The notes beneath the pieces were generated by a model. The model was not told where the DNA came from, did no database searches, and worked only from the letters and a program-made list of their open reading frames with translations. DNA of 64,000 nucleotides from Sphingomonas quercus (GTDB lineage: Bacteria; Pseudomonadota; Alphaproteobacteria; Sphingomonadales; Sphingomonadaceae): contig NZ_JAHKRT010000003.1 of assembly GCF_018863195.1 (NCBI RefSeq), forward strand, positions 491,628 to 555,627, written 5' to 3'. Numbering within the stretch: position 1 is the stretch's first letter; the number at the start of each line of letters is the position of its first letter. Made by a program: the position numbers and the translations under genes. Positions 8,443 to 16,854 of this stretch are shown in pieces.

Positions 8443-9407
8443 ATGGGATCGCCCCGCGATCGAATGCGCGCGACGAACTTCGCGCGGTTCATCAACGAGG
8501 GCTTGATGGCAGATGGTGAGCAGCGCTTCCTTCGCGATGTTCAGTATCGCTTCCCAGATCGGCTAAAGGCGCGGTCAATCCTGCATACACGCTACGGTCG
8601 GCGTGACTGGTTCGAATGGTTGTCCGCCAACGTTCCGCTGCCCAAGGGTGGCATAGTCGCCGACGTGGGATGCGGGGCGGGATCGTTCTGGACGAACGCA
8701 CCGCAAATTGTGCCGTCCGATCTGAAGCTGCGCCTGTTCGACATATCCAAAGGCATGGTGGACGCAGCCCGCGCTTCCGTCGCGGCCATGCAGCGGTGGC
8801 ACGACGTTGAGGCATGCGTCGCCGATGCGGGCGCCCTTCCGATTGCCGACGGCTGCGTGGACACGACGATCGCCGTCCACATGCTTCACCATCTCGCCGA
8901 CCCCCTGGCGGGGTTGAAGGAGATGGCGAGGATCACGCGTGCGGGGGTTCTGTGGCCGTCGTGCTCAACCCGGCAGGCACGATGGCGGAGCTTTCGGCGC
9001 TAGTGCGGGCGCCGTTCGAGGAAGAGCCTGATCCCCGGCCCGAGCCGCTGTCATCGGAGCAGGGGCTCACGCTCATGCAAAGCGTGTTCGCCAGCGTCGA
9101 CGTGGTCAGGTATGATGACGAGCTGCGCGTCACCGATCCCGTCGACCTACTAGGCTATCTCAGCACCTTACCGATCGCGGACCAGCCGGACGCGATGGAG
9201 AAGCTGGCGGTCGCCGTTGACTACGCGTTCAGTCATGCGGGCGGGGTTTTCAGCATCACGGAGCATCCGAACCGCTCATCGGACACAGATAGCCGCTTGA
9301 TCGACCCCGCCTCAACTCGATCCTGTTCAGGACAGCGGATGGCACAACGCGCGGTGACCGGGACGGCGGCCAGCGGCAGGCGCGGCGAAACCGGACCGGA
9401 CGAGTGA
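8443..9407 (+). pseudogene. Class I SAM-dependent methyltransferase, frameshifted in a G run
   Basis: The ATG at 8443 follows an ACGAGGAAG ribosome binding site. The first frame encodes the SAM-binding fold: motif I VADVGCGAGSF, then LRLFDISKGMVDAA, the acidic DAGALPIADGCVD segment and HMLHHLADPLAGLKEM. After RITRAG the protein moves to another frame, continuing SVAVVLNPAGTMAELSALV to the stop at 9407. A run of five G at 8943-8947 would restore the frame if it held six, giving AGGSVAVVL. So this is an intact enzyme with a sequence error or a freshly inactivated gene. The substrate is not evident; small-molecule methylation is the usual role of this fold. Confidence 0.7.
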
Positions 9408-9443
9408 GCTAGGCGGCGAGACGCGCTCCACCGCGTGGTCCGA

Positions 9444-11144
9444 TCAGCTCCCGCGCGGCACCAGCTCGTCGGGATTCGCGCGCTGCTGCGGCGCTGTTTG
9501 ACCGACGGCACCGCCGACCAGCTTGTCGAGCGTGCTGCCGTCGAAGCCCAGCTCCTTCATCAGACCATCGATGACCGGCGCCTGAGCGCGGTAGCGCAGC
9601 GCCGCGGCGACCGCCGAGTTGGCGAGATTGCCGTCATTGCCGCCCGCGGCTGGCACGCCGCCCTCGGCCCCGCCGCGGCCGGTCAGGCCGTCGACTTGGA
9701 CGATGCGGATGCTGTCGATCGCCTCGATGGGCTTCGCCGCCTCGCGAACCAGCTCGGGCAGGACCTTGAGCAAGGCCAACTTCGTCTGCAGCGACACTTG
9801 GTCGTTCGACAGCAGGTTCGCCGCCTCGTTAACCGCGCGCTGACCGGCCGCCTCCACCTCGAAGCGGACGCGCGCTGCCTCGGCCCGCAGCTTTTCGGCC
9901 TCTGCCTCGCCTTCGGCTGCCGCCCGAAGCGCTGCCGCGCGATCGGTGGCGGCACGGGCCTCAGCCTCCGCCTGGACCTTCAAAGCGATGGCTGCGCGCT
10001 CGGCCTCGCGCGCGGCATCGATCAATTCGATCCGCTTCTGGCGCTCGGCGATTTCCGTCTCGCGAGCCGTGGCCACCCGCTCCTCGGCGGCCACCGCCTC
10101 GGCGCGGGCCTGATCCGCCTGCGCCTTAGCCTGGCTTTCTTCGCGGCTCTTGTTCTGGACGGCGATCTGCTGTTCCTGTCTCGCGATCTCGATGGCCTGG
10201 GTCTGAGCGATGCGCGCCTGCTGGATCGCGCGATCGGCCTCGATCTGCGCGGAGTCCGTCTGCTGCTTGGCAATGATGCGCGCCTGATCGGCTTCGCGCT
10301 GCCGCTCCGACTGTTGCCGCGCCACCTCCGACGCCTGCTCGGCCCGGCGGACTTCGAGTTCGCGCTCCTGCTCCAGCCGGGCGAACTCCGTATCGCGCGC
10401 GATCAGGAAGGACTGACGGCTCGCCTCCAGATTCTTCGTTTCAATCTGGACACGCGTGTCCTGCTCGATGTCGTTGCGCGTCTTCTTGCGCAGCTCGATC
10501 TGCTCCGTCAGTTTGGTGAGGCCTTCGGCGTCAAAGGCGTTGTTCGCATTGAAATGCTCTATCGACGTCTGGTCGAGGCCGGTGAGCGACACGCTCTCCA
10601 ACTCCAGGCCGTTCATCGCCAGGTCGGCGGAGGAGACCTGCTGCACCTTCTGGACGAAATCGCTGCGCTGCTCATGGAGCTGGTTCATCGTCATGCCCGC
10701 CGCCACGGAACGCAACGCATCGACGAACTTGCCCTCGACGAGCTCCTTTAGCTGCTCGGAATGCATGGTCCGCTGACCGAGCGTCTGCGCGGCGGTGGCG
10801 AGAGCCTCCCGGTCGGGCCGCACGCGCACATAGAATTCGGCACGCACATCGATCCGCAGACGATCGAGCGTGATCAGCGCATCCCCGTTGCGGCGCTCCA
10901 CCGCGAGCCGCACGGTGTTCATGTTCACGGGCATCGTCTCGTGAAGCACGGGCAGCACCAGCGCGCCGCCGTTCATCACCACCTTCTCCCCCCCGAAACC
11001 CGTGCGCACGAACGCGATCTCCTTGGAGGCGCGCTTATAGAGCCGGGCCATGATGACACCGATGATTATCAGCGCGATCAGCGGCACGCCGGCGTAAAGC
11101 AGGACGCTGGTCACCCCGGAGGATTGGACGACGAGATCGTTCAT
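9444..11144 (-). CDS. yqiK: Flotillin-like inner-membrane protein YqiK
   Basis: The 566-aa protein has one N-terminal membrane segment (about 12-33), then an SPFH/band-7 domain (about 40-205). A very long Ala/Glu/Arg/Gln-rich coiled coil (about 210-440) follows, typical of flotillins, with a Gly-rich C-terminal tail. Flotillins form large membrane scaffolds linked to membrane fluidity and stress. Its start overlaps the stop of the upstream yqiJ gene by 4 bp, the conserved yqiJ-yqiK pairing. The codon pattern is regular and the length matches the family. Confidence 0.9.
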   Translation of the reverse strand: MNDLVVQSSGVTSVLLYAGVPLIALIIIGVIMARLYKRASKEIAFVRTGFGGEKVVMNGGALVLPVLHETMPVNMNTVRLAVERRNGDALITLDRLRIDVRAEFYVRVRPDREALATAAQTLGQRTMHSEQLKELVEGKFVDALRSVAAGMTMNQLHEQRSDFVQKVQQVSSADLAMNGLELESVSLTGLDQTSIEHFNANNAFDAEGLTKLTEQIELRKKTRNDIEQDTRVQIETKNLEASRQSFLIARDTEFARLEQERELEVRRAEQASEVARQQSERQREADQARIIAKQQTDSAQIEADRAIQQARIAQTQAIEIARQEQQIAVQNKSREESQAKAQADQARAEAVAAEERVATARETEIAERQKRIELIDAAREAERAAIALKVQAEAEARAATDRAAALRAAAEGEAEAEKLRAEAARVRFEVEAAGQRAVNEAANLLSNDQVSLQTKLALLKVLPELVREAAKPIEAIDSIRIVQVDGLTGRGGAEGGVPAAGGNDGNLANSAVAAALRYRAQAPVIDGLMKELGFDGSTLDKLVGGAVGQTAPQQRANPDELVPRGS

Positions 11145-11761
11145 GAAATGCTCCAGTCGGAGTAGCGCGGGCGATCGTGGAGGATCGCCCGGAATTGATG
11201 CCCGTCGCGACGCACCAACAGGATGACGTCGCCCTCCTCAAAGGAGGAGCCTTCGATGTCGGGCTCGGCCAGCACATGATGTGCTTGTCCATGACGATCG
11301 ACGACGCGCGCCCGCGCCGGCGATCCCGTCACCGCTTTGCCGATCATGACCGTACCAGTGAGACCAACGAGTTCGTCGACACCGATCGCGGTGGTCTCGT
11401 CACGCGGTAGTACACGAGCGAGAACACGGGCGACCAGCACCGTCAGCGGCACCGCCGCAACCAGCGCCCCGGGGACGGCGATGACCGGCGAGAGGAACGC
11501 GCCGGTGAATATGGCGGCAAACTGCTGCCCTACCATGCCGATTGCACCGAACGTCGCGAGAAACGCGGTAAGCAGGATCAGCAGGGGAACGCGCCCGACG
11601 CCCAGCGACCCGAGCAGCCCGTCATGATCCGCGTCGAGTCCGAGGTGGACGCCGAGACCGCTGGCGCCGAGGCCCAGCGCCTCAATCGCACCGATCGCAA
11701 ACATCAGCACGAGCGCCGCCGTGAAGATCGCCCCTTCCGGCGCGGTCAGCAGCTCAAGCAT
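11141..11761 (-). CDS. yqiJ: YqiJ-type NfeD-like membrane protein, partner of flotillin YqiK
   Basis: The 206-aa protein has three to four membrane segments in its first 130 residues (LLTAPEGAIFTAALVLMFAI and following). A soluble C-terminal OB-fold-like domain (GVDELVGLTGTVMIGKAV to DGHQFRAIL) resembles NfeD/YqiJ proteins, which accompany SPFH proteins. The start is placed at the ATG at 11761 after a G-rich stretch; an upstream in-frame ATG would add 19 non-family residues. The 4-bp overlap with yqiK argues for co-translation and a joint membrane complex. Confidence 0.85.
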   Translation of the reverse strand: MLELLTAPEGAIFTAALVLMFAIGAIEALGLGASGLGVHLGLDADHDGLLGSLGVGRVPLLILLTAFLATFGAIGMVGQQFAAIFTGAFLSPVIAVPGALVAAVPLTVLVARVLARVLPRDETTAIGVDELVGLTGTVMIGKAVTGSPARARVVDRHGQAHHVLAEPDIEGSSFEEGDVILLVRRDGHQFRAILHDRPRYSDWSIS

Positions 11762-11911
11762 CCCACCCCCCCGACGGCGAGGAGGACCACAAAGGCCATC
11801 CGCGCCAAACTGCCCCACCCTCGCATATGATGCTTATTCCGTCTCCGTTATGGGGACGCAACGGGCCGAATCAGTCCGGAATGAAGATATTGGCGGGACA
11901 AGGGTCCGGAT

Positions 11912-12300
11912 CTATTCCGGCAGCGCCATCGTCTCTCGCGCCGCCGCGGCGCGCTGGCGGATGATGCAGCCTTCGACATGATCGTTGACCAGGCCCATCG
12001 CCTGCATGAAGGCGTGCACGTTGACGGGGCCGACGAAGGCTCATCCGCGCTTCTTCAGATTCCTGGAAAACGCGATCGACGCGGCCGAGGTGGAGGCGAC
12101 GGCATCGCCTCCGCCGCCGGCTCGAAGCGCCAGATATAGGCAGCAAACGATCCTTCCGCGCGGATCAGCTCCTGCGCGCGGCGGGCATAGTTGATGACTG
12201 CGGCGATCTTGCCGTGGTGGCGGACGATGCCCTGATCCTGGAGCAGCCGCTCGACATCGGCCTCGCTGAAGTTGGCGACGCGATCGACGTCGGAGCCATG
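11912..12300 (-). pseudogene. tag: DNA-3-methyladenine glycosylase I (Tag), degraded remnant
   Basis: Two frames contain Tag sequence. One reads VANFSEADVERLLQDQGIVR, then HHGKIAAVINYARRAQELI and FAAYIWRFEPA. The other reads FSRNLKKRG-stop-AFVGP, then HAFMQAMGLVNDHVEGCII and RQRAAAARETMALPE before the stop at 11912. The N-terminal half with the zinc-site and catalytic residues is missing. There is a frameshift near 12110, and the conserved Trp of KKRGW is a TGA stop (12043-12045). Tag normally removes 3-methyladenine in base-excision repair; this copy cannot. It sits among other gene fragments, suggesting a scar zone. Confidence 0.75.
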
Positions 12301-12351
12301 TTCGAGGTGCTCGACACCCAGCCGCACGTGCTAAACTCGTTCCGGATTTAA

Positions 12352-12660
12352 GCCTCCGCCAACATCGGCATCGATAAGGCGAAGCACATCCCAAACCTCA
12401 ACTGGCTCGCTCCGGGAATTCCCAGCGCTGGACAGCAGGCGTTCGGCGACGGCAAGGGCAATGTCACGACCTTTACCTATGATCGGTTCGATCGGTCGTT
12501 CCGTACCTATTTCCCTAACCAGACCGGCGGCGGGAGCTCGACGACCGACTATGAGGAGCTGACCTATGACCCGGCGTCCAATGTCAGCGTCCGCCGGCTG
12601 CGCAACGGCAACACCATTGCCTACTTCTACGATGCGCTGAACCGGCTGAGCACCGCCCCT
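12352..12660 (+). pseudogene. RHS/YD-repeat protein fragment
   Basis: An open frame after a TAA at 12349 encodes about 100 residues with YD-repeat features: GKGNVTTFTYDRFDRSFRTY, then TTDYEELTYDPASNVSVRR and NTIAYFYDALNRLSTA. YD repeats build the large shells of RHS polymorphic toxins and related cell-surface proteins, normally over 1000 residues. There is no start codon and no toxin tip domain. The frame decays into unrelated sequence before a TAA at 12751. This is a stranded internal piece of a much larger gene. Confidence 0.6.
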
Positions 12661-12736
12661 CTCGCGGAGGGGGCGTGCCCAAGAGCAGAAGCCGGGCTTC
12701 GACGCGAGCTGCCCTTTGGCCGGGGTTGCTCAATTG

Positions 12737-12758
12737 GACGCTTATACGTATAAGCGTC
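12737..12758. promoter_or_regulatory. 22-bp perfect palindrome, probable operator of the RHH/PIN toxin-antitoxin operon
   Basis: GACGCTTATAC followed by GTATAAGCGTC is a perfect 11+11 inverted repeat ending 22 bp before the antitoxin start. Its AT-rich core contains a TATAAG-like -10 hexamer. Ribbon-helix-helix antitoxins bind such palindromes over their own promoter, so this is the expected site of autoregulation. Confidence 0.65.
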
Positions 12759-12780
12759 TGGACGTTTTTGAGGCGCGCAA

Positions 12781-13041
12781 ATGGGTGAACTGAGCCGCTG
12801 GAGTCTCAAGGTTTCGCGCGATACGGATATCGCGCTGCGTACACTGCTGGCCTCGCGTGGCGGCCGGAAGGGCGATCTGTCGCGCTTCGTGGAGGAGGCG
12901 GTGAACCGCGAGATCCTCCGCGAGACGATTCATGAGGTCCGGGCGCGCAACAAGGACCTTGGGCCAGCACAGATTGAAAGCCTTGTCGATGAGGCGCTGA
13001 GCGAGATGGCGCCGGGGTTCTGGGCTGGCCGACGCGTCTGA
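12781..13041 (+). CDS. Ribbon-helix-helix antitoxin
   Basis: The 86-aa protein begins with a short beta strand (SRWSLKVSRDTDIALRTLL), then two helices (RGGRKGDLSRFVEEAVNREI). This fits a ribbon-helix-helix DNA-binding fold. The C-terminal part (IHEVRARNKDLGPAQIESLV) is helical and would wrap the toxin. It stops 3 bp before the PIN-domain gene, the usual antitoxin-first order. The palindrome directly upstream is the likely target for autorepression. Confidence 0.8.
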   Translation: MGELSRWSLKVSRDTDIALRTLLASRGGRKGDLSRFVEEAVNREILRETIHEVRARNKDLGPAQIESLVDEALSEMAPGFWAGRRV

Positions 13042-13044
13042 TTC

Positions 13045-13458
13045 GTGCGGGTCATCCTCGACACCAACATCCTGCTCAGCGCGCTGCTGTCGCCTTCGGG
13101 AACGCCAGCGCGGCTGCTTGACGCCTGGATCGACCGTCGCTTCATCCTGGTGAGCCATGCCTTGCAGCTCGACGAAATTCGCGAAGTATCGCGCCGGGAG
13201 AAAATCCGGACTCTCATCCGGCCCGCCGAAGCCGGCAGACTCGTCAATCGGATCGCCGCCGTCGCCGAGATGCCCGAACGGCTCCCGGCCACGCGGTGCT
13301 CACCCGATCCACGTGACGATTTCCTGCTGGCGCTCAGCGAAGCCGCCCAGGCCGAATTCCTTGCCACCGGGGACAAGAGCGATCTCCTCGACCTCGTCTC
13401 CCATGGCACTACGAGGATCGTGACCGCGAAAGCCCTGGCGGACCTGCTGGGCCTGTAA
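13045..13458 (+). CDS. PIN-domain toxin (putative ribonuclease)
   Basis: The 137-aa protein has the PIN fold of VapC-like toxins (COG1569 type). It opens with MRVILDTNILLSALL, giving Asp6 and Asn8 of the metal site. Glu45 (LDEIREV) follows, and near the C-terminus the acidic pair in DPRDDFLLALSEA (92-93) and Asp111 in ATGDKSDLL. These residues coordinate Mg2+/Mn2+ for RNA cleavage. The start is GTG, 3 bp after the antitoxin stop. The toxin is expected to be held inactive by the antitoxin encoded just upstream. All acidic residues are present, so it looks functional. Confidence 0.85.
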   Translation: MRVILDTNILLSALLSPSGTPARLLDAWIDRRFILVSHALQLDEIREVSRREKIRTLIRPAEAGRLVNRIAAVAEMPERLPATRCSPDPRDDFLLALSEAAQAEFLATGDKSDLLDLVSHGTTRIVTAKALADLLGL

Positions 13459-14074
13459 ATCCCCCCGGCCCCTGCTCGCGAGCGCTTTCCGGCCGCCTTC
13501 CTAAACGCGGCCTTGTAATTTTCGAGCAATCGTCGAAACTCCGCCGACGGCATCCTGACAGAGTTCGAAACCTGTCCCATCAGGGTCACCACGCTGAAAT
13601 CAGGCCTTATTATGAGGGGCCGGTAGAAGATTACCACCGCCCGGCCCGGCAATTTACCGCCGTTGACGAACTGAACGGCAGAACAGGCCGCCAAGAACGC
13701 CGGGGCGCGCTTGCCGTAGTGGCCGAGGATGCGGTCGGTGATCCAGCCATATTGCATGCGAATCCGCTGAGTGGTTGATTTGCGGCTGACGCTTTGGATG
13801 AGGTCCAGGCAGGCCGCGGCCAGCACATGATGCTGCCGGATCGACAGCTTGCGCGTGCTCGAACTCCTGCTCTGCGCGCCGGGAGACATAATCTGGTTCA
13901 ACCTCGGCGCGGCTCGCCGATCGAAGGTACGGTTTGAACGAGCATTAACATACGTGAATATCTCACTCGTATTTTGCGACACGTAACATAAGTTGATTAT
14001 CAACTATTATTATTCGTTGATCGGATACAACAAGATCGCGGCGGGTTAATCGATCTCCAATCGAGGAGAGAGAC
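13459..14074 (-). other. Possible hypothetical gene or fragment, antisense-facing the toxin gene
   Basis: A minus-strand frame from about 14003 (TTG) reads TRKLSIRQHHVLAAACLDLI, MQYGWITDRILGHYGKRAPA and AVVIFYRPLIIRPDF, which looks protein-like for about 185 residues. It then has no stop before running antisense through the PIN toxin gene to 12930. I do not recognise it. It may be a gene that lost its 3' end when the toxin-antitoxin module arrived. The right end is AT-rich and contains AGTTGAT-T-ATCAACT (13991-14005), an inverted repeat that could be an operator for the flanking genes. Confidence 0.3.
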
Positions 14075-14407
14075 GTGCGCACCATCGATCTTGCATTGGT
14101 CGCGATCGCGATCGCGACGCCGACTTATGCCCTGAGTCAGGGTCCGGGAAGCTCGAGCATGTCTCAGCCGGCGACCGCCCCCGGCGCGGCGGGAAGCCAG
14201 GGCGGCATCCAGACCGGGCCCGGCGCGTCAGGCCGGGCGGATCGGCCGGACATGGGCCCCGGCGCCTCCACCAGCGCTCAGGCGCCCGCACCTGCCGGCA
14301 GTCATTCCGGGGCCGACACGCCGATGCAGAACAACAGCAGCGTCGGCGACGATCGCGTGACCGACCCCAATACGACGTCGCACAAAAAGAGCTCGCGCCC
14401 GCGCTGA
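14075..14407 (+). CDS. Small secreted Gly/Pro/Ser-rich hypothetical protein
   Basis: The 110-aa protein has a probable signal peptide (MRTIDLALVAIAIATPTYAL) followed by a low-complexity region rich in Gly, Ala, Pro, Ser and Asn. It ends in a basic tail (TSHKKSSRPR). No catalytic motif is visible. A GAGGAGAGAG site precedes the start codon. It lies 25 bp upstream of the DUF4142 gene on the same strand, so both may be exported envelope or stress proteins from one transcript. Confidence 0.5.
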   Translation: MRTIDLALVAIAIATPTYALSQGPGSSSMSQPATAPGAAGSQGGIQTGPGASGRADRPDMGPGASTSAQAPAPAGSHSGADTPMQNNSSVGDDRVTDPNTTSHKKSSRPR

Positions 14408-14432
14408 CCGACGGGCTGACAAGGAGAGGAAC

Positions 14433-14960
14433 ATGAGGCTGATCATCCTCAGCTCGATCGCGGTCGCGGTCGCGGCATGGACCAGCGCTGCGCAGGCCCA
14501 GACCACGCCGCCGGCCGCTGCCGCGGCGTCGGGCGATCCGGCCCTTTACGTCGCCAAGGCCGGCGCGAGCGATCTCTACGAGATCCAATCGTCGCAACTC
14601 GCCCTGCAGAAGGCCGCGGCCAACGAGGTCCGCCAGTTCGGCCAGATGATGATCCAGCATCATCAGATGACGACGAAACAGGTCATCGAAGCGGCGCACA
14701 CCGCCGGCATGACCCCGCAGCCGCCAACGCTCGAGCCGCCACAGCAGGCGATGATCCAGGAGCTGCAAGGGCTTTCCGGGCAGGCGTTCGATACGGCCTA
14801 TCTACGGCAGCAGCGCGTGGCCCATGACCAGGCGCTGGCACTGCATAGCGACTATGCGACGAATGGCGACAATGCCGCGCTCCGCCGCGTCGCAGGTCAG
14901 GCGGTACCGATCGTGCAGCGGCATATCGACGCGCTGCGCGCCCTGCCGGGGGGAGGCTAA
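14433..14960 (+). CDS. DUF4142 periplasmic protein
   Basis: The 175-aa protein has a signal peptide (LIILSSIAVAVAAWTSAAQA) and a DUF4142 ferritin-like helical domain. Visible segments are YVAKAGASDLYEIQSSQLAL, then NEVRQFGQMMIQHHQMTTKQ and AYLRQQRVAHDQAL. The spaced HH and H residues fit the family's four-helix bundle. Proteins of this family are common, poorly characterised and often tied to envelope stress. AGGAGAGG provides a good ribosome binding site. It is followed 3 bp later by the nuoD remnant, which is not related. Confidence 0.8.
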   Translation: MRLIILSSIAVAVAAWTSAAQAQTTPPAAAAASGDPALYVAKAGASDLYEIQSSQLALQKAAANEVRQFGQMMIQHHQMTTKQVIEAAHTAGMTPQPPTLEPPQQAMIQELQGLSGQAFDTAYLRQQRVAHDQALALHSDYATNGDNAALRRVAGQAVPIVQRHIDALRALPGGG

Positions 14961-14963
14961 CCC

Positions 14964-15299
14964 ATGGCGGGGGCTGTCGCCGCGCCGGACAATCCAGACG
15001 ACAGGCTGACGCCTGTTGCGGAGCCGGATGCCGGGATCGAGATTAATCACTACACGATCAATTTCGGCACAGCATCCGGCCGCCCATGGCGTGCTCCGCC
15101 TGGTCCTCGAACTCGACGCCGAGCTAGTCGACCGCGTCGACCCGCACGTGGGATTCCTCCATCGCGGCACTGAGAAGTTCATCGAAACCAAGCCCTAGCT
15201 CCAGACCATCCCCTATTTCGACCGGCTCGATTATTGCTCGCCGATGTCACCGCGATCCTCGCCTCGCTGGATATCGTGTTCGGCGAAGTCGATCGCTAA
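14964..15299 (+). pseudogene. nuoD: nuoD minigene: 5' and 3' ends joined by a large internal deletion
   Basis: The region encodes the first ~85 residues of NADH-quinone oxidoreductase subunit D. They read [10 protein letters not shown], a frame change, [16 protein letters not shown], then [19 protein letters not shown], a TAG stop, and LQTIPYFDRLDYCSPM. The sequence then jumps straight to the last ~20 residues, LADVTAILASLDIVFGEVDR-stop (15297-15299). About 300 codons of the middle are gone. The join falls in GCTCGCCGATG, which serves both the YCSPM end and the LADV start, so the deletion probably used this short repeat. The functional nuoD of the genome must lie elsewhere. Confidence 0.75.
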
Positions 15300-15386
15300 T
15301 CGCGAACGGGGGGAGCGTTGTGCGCAGCCCTTTGCCAGCGCGCTTTCCAGCGCAATCGCGGCGATCGCCACTATCGAGCTCACGCC

Positions 15387-16220
15387 CTAGGCCTGTAGCG
15401 CTCTCAGCTCAACCGGATCATGCGCGCAGAAGATGCGCACCTCTGCCGCATGCCCCAGTGACAGCGCGCGCAGTTTCGCCTGATTGCTGCGCCGGGCTAT
15501 GCGATCGACCTCCATCATGCGCTGATAGGCGCGCATGCCCGGCGGACAGGCTCTCTGCTCCGATCCGATTTCGCCGCGGAAGAAATAGGCGTCGGCGGCA
15601 TGCAGCAGCCAGCCGCCGCCAGCATCGACCGCGATGCCGCTATGCCCCCAGGTGTGCCCGGCAAGCGGGATGAGCAAAATCTCCGGCGGCAGCCCCTCAA
15701 GCTGGCGGACCGCGTCGAAGCCGAACCAGGGCTCGCCGCCGCCCATGGGATAGAGGCGCCAGTCGGCGGCCTCGTCCCATTGCCGCGGCCGATAGCGCCG
15801 CGTGCCGACAAAGGCCCCGCCCCGGCGCTCATCCGCCACCTCTTTTTCGCGGGCGGTGAGGTGGATGGTGGCGTTGGGAAAATCCTCGATGCCGCCGGCG
15901 TGATCGAAATCGAGATGGCTGATCACGATGTGGCGCACATCACGCGGGTCGAAGCCGAGCGCGCGAACCTGGGCGATCGCCGTCTCCTCCGGCCGCAATC
16001 GGATATTGTTGAGGACGCGAAAAAAGCGGGCGAGGCGGCGCGGCTCGATCACATCGCGCATGCCGAACCCGGTATCGACCAGCACCAGCCCCGCATCCGT
16101 CTCGATCAGCAGGCAATGGCAGACGATATGGCCGGTCAGCCAGCCCGGGCTGGTGCCATCGAACAGCCGGCCGCCCCAGGGGCAGCTCGTCCCGCAGTTC
16201 AGGTGATGGACCTTCAGCAT
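15387..16220 (-). CDS. MBL-fold metallo-hydrolase (lactonase-like)
   Basis: The 277-aa protein carries the metallo-beta-lactamase signature SHLDFDHAGG with His102, Asp104, Asp106 and His107. Further ligands sit in LAGHTWGHS and LLHAADAYF. The opening (MLKVHHLNCGTSCPWGGRLF) and size fit quorum-quenching or related lactonase-like MBL enzymes rather than beta-lactamases. The SHxDxDH form is typical of AttM/AiiB-type N-acyl-homoserine lactonases, but substrate cannot be fixed from this. No neighbouring gene points to one pathway. No signal peptide is visible, so it is probably cytoplasmic. Confidence 0.8.
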   Translation of the reverse strand: MLKVHHLNCGTSCPWGGRLFDGTSPGWLTGHIVCHCLLIETDAGLVLVDTGFGMRDVIEPRRLARFFRVLNNIRLRPEETAIAQVRALGFDPRDVRHIVISHLDFDHAGGIEDFPNATIHLTAREKEVADERRGGAFVGTRRYRPRQWDEAADWRLYPMGGGEPWFGFDAVRQLEGLPPEILLIPLAGHTWGHSGIAVDAGGGWLLHAADAYFFRGEIGSEQRACPPGMRAYQRMMEVDRIARRSNQAKLRALSLGHAAEVRIFCAHDPVELRALQA

Positions 16221-16245
16221 GCGATCATCAAGCCTCAGCCGGCGC

Positions 16246-16521
16246 TCAGCGCGGTTGCGCGCTGTTGTTGCCGGCGGCGTCGGTCATGCTCGTGCTGTTG
16301 GTGGTGTTGCCGTCCATTGCATAGGCGCCCTGCTCCGCGGCGCTGTTGGCCTGGCTCATGTCACTCATGTTGTCGCCGCCAGCGGGAGCCATGGTTTCGG
16401 TGGACTGGCCTTCGTTGTTGATGACCGCGCTCTTCTCGCCGTTGCTACCGCTGCATCCGGGCAAGACCGCGACCGCCGCGGCGAGGAACAGAAGGACGGG
16501 GTTGGCGATCCTGGCATTCAT
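16246..16521 (-). CDS. Small lipoprotein, hypothetical
   Basis: The 91-aa product has an N-terminal hydrophobic segment ending in a lipobox, VLPGC. An Asn/Ser/Met-rich, low-complexity mature part follows (NMSDMSQANSAAEQGAYAM). The second in-frame ATG at 16521 is preferred because GAGAAAGAG precedes it closely. It lies 24 bp downstream of a small membrane-protein gene on the same strand, so they may be co-transcribed. I do not recognise a domain. Confidence 0.5.
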   Translation of the reverse strand: MNARIANPVLLFLAAAVAVLPGCSGSNGEKSAVINNEGQSTETMAPAGGDNMSDMSQANSAAEQGAYAMDGNTTNSTSMTDAAGNNSAQPR

Positions 16522-16545
16522 CTCTTTCTCCATTGTCTCGCCGCC

Positions 16546-16854
16546 TCACGCGGTCGCCGTCAGGGCAAGGACGAAAACCACGATCGAGACACCAATGGTG
16601 ATCCATGCCGCTCGCTCATTGCCTTCGCCGGCGCCGCGATGCCTGCGTATCGAGAAGAAGGCCGTACCGATGCCGATGATGACAAGGCCGACCACGCACC
16701 ACGCCAGGAAGCTCGACGACGCCGCCGAGCCCGATCCCTCGATGCGGCCCATGATGTGGGTCGCGCGCCATCCGATCGTCGCCAGCGCGAGCAGGATGGC
16801 GATGACCGCGACGACCGTCACCATCGGGCTGGATCGCCTGTGAAGATCGGCCAT
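16546..16854 (-). CDS. Small integral membrane protein, hypothetical
   Basis: The 102-aa protein (start at 16854 after GGGAG) has three hydrophobic helices: VVAVIAILLALATIGW, FLAWCVVGLVIIGIGTAFF and AWITIGVSIVVFVLALTAT. Short charged loops join them. It precedes the small lipoprotein gene. The upstream region is AT-rich, which suggests a promoter. No known family was recognised. Confidence 0.5.
   Translation of the reverse strand: MADLHRRSSPMVTVVAVIAILLALATIGWRATHIMGRIEGSGSAASSSFLAWCVVGLVIIGIGTAFFSIRRHRGAGEGNERAAWITIGVSIVVFVLALTATA

Noticed and set aside
12930..13458. Extension of the minus-strand 13.5-14.0 kb frame through the toxin-antitoxin genes
   Set aside because: The sense strand encodes a good RHH/PIN pair; the antisense part loses coding character.
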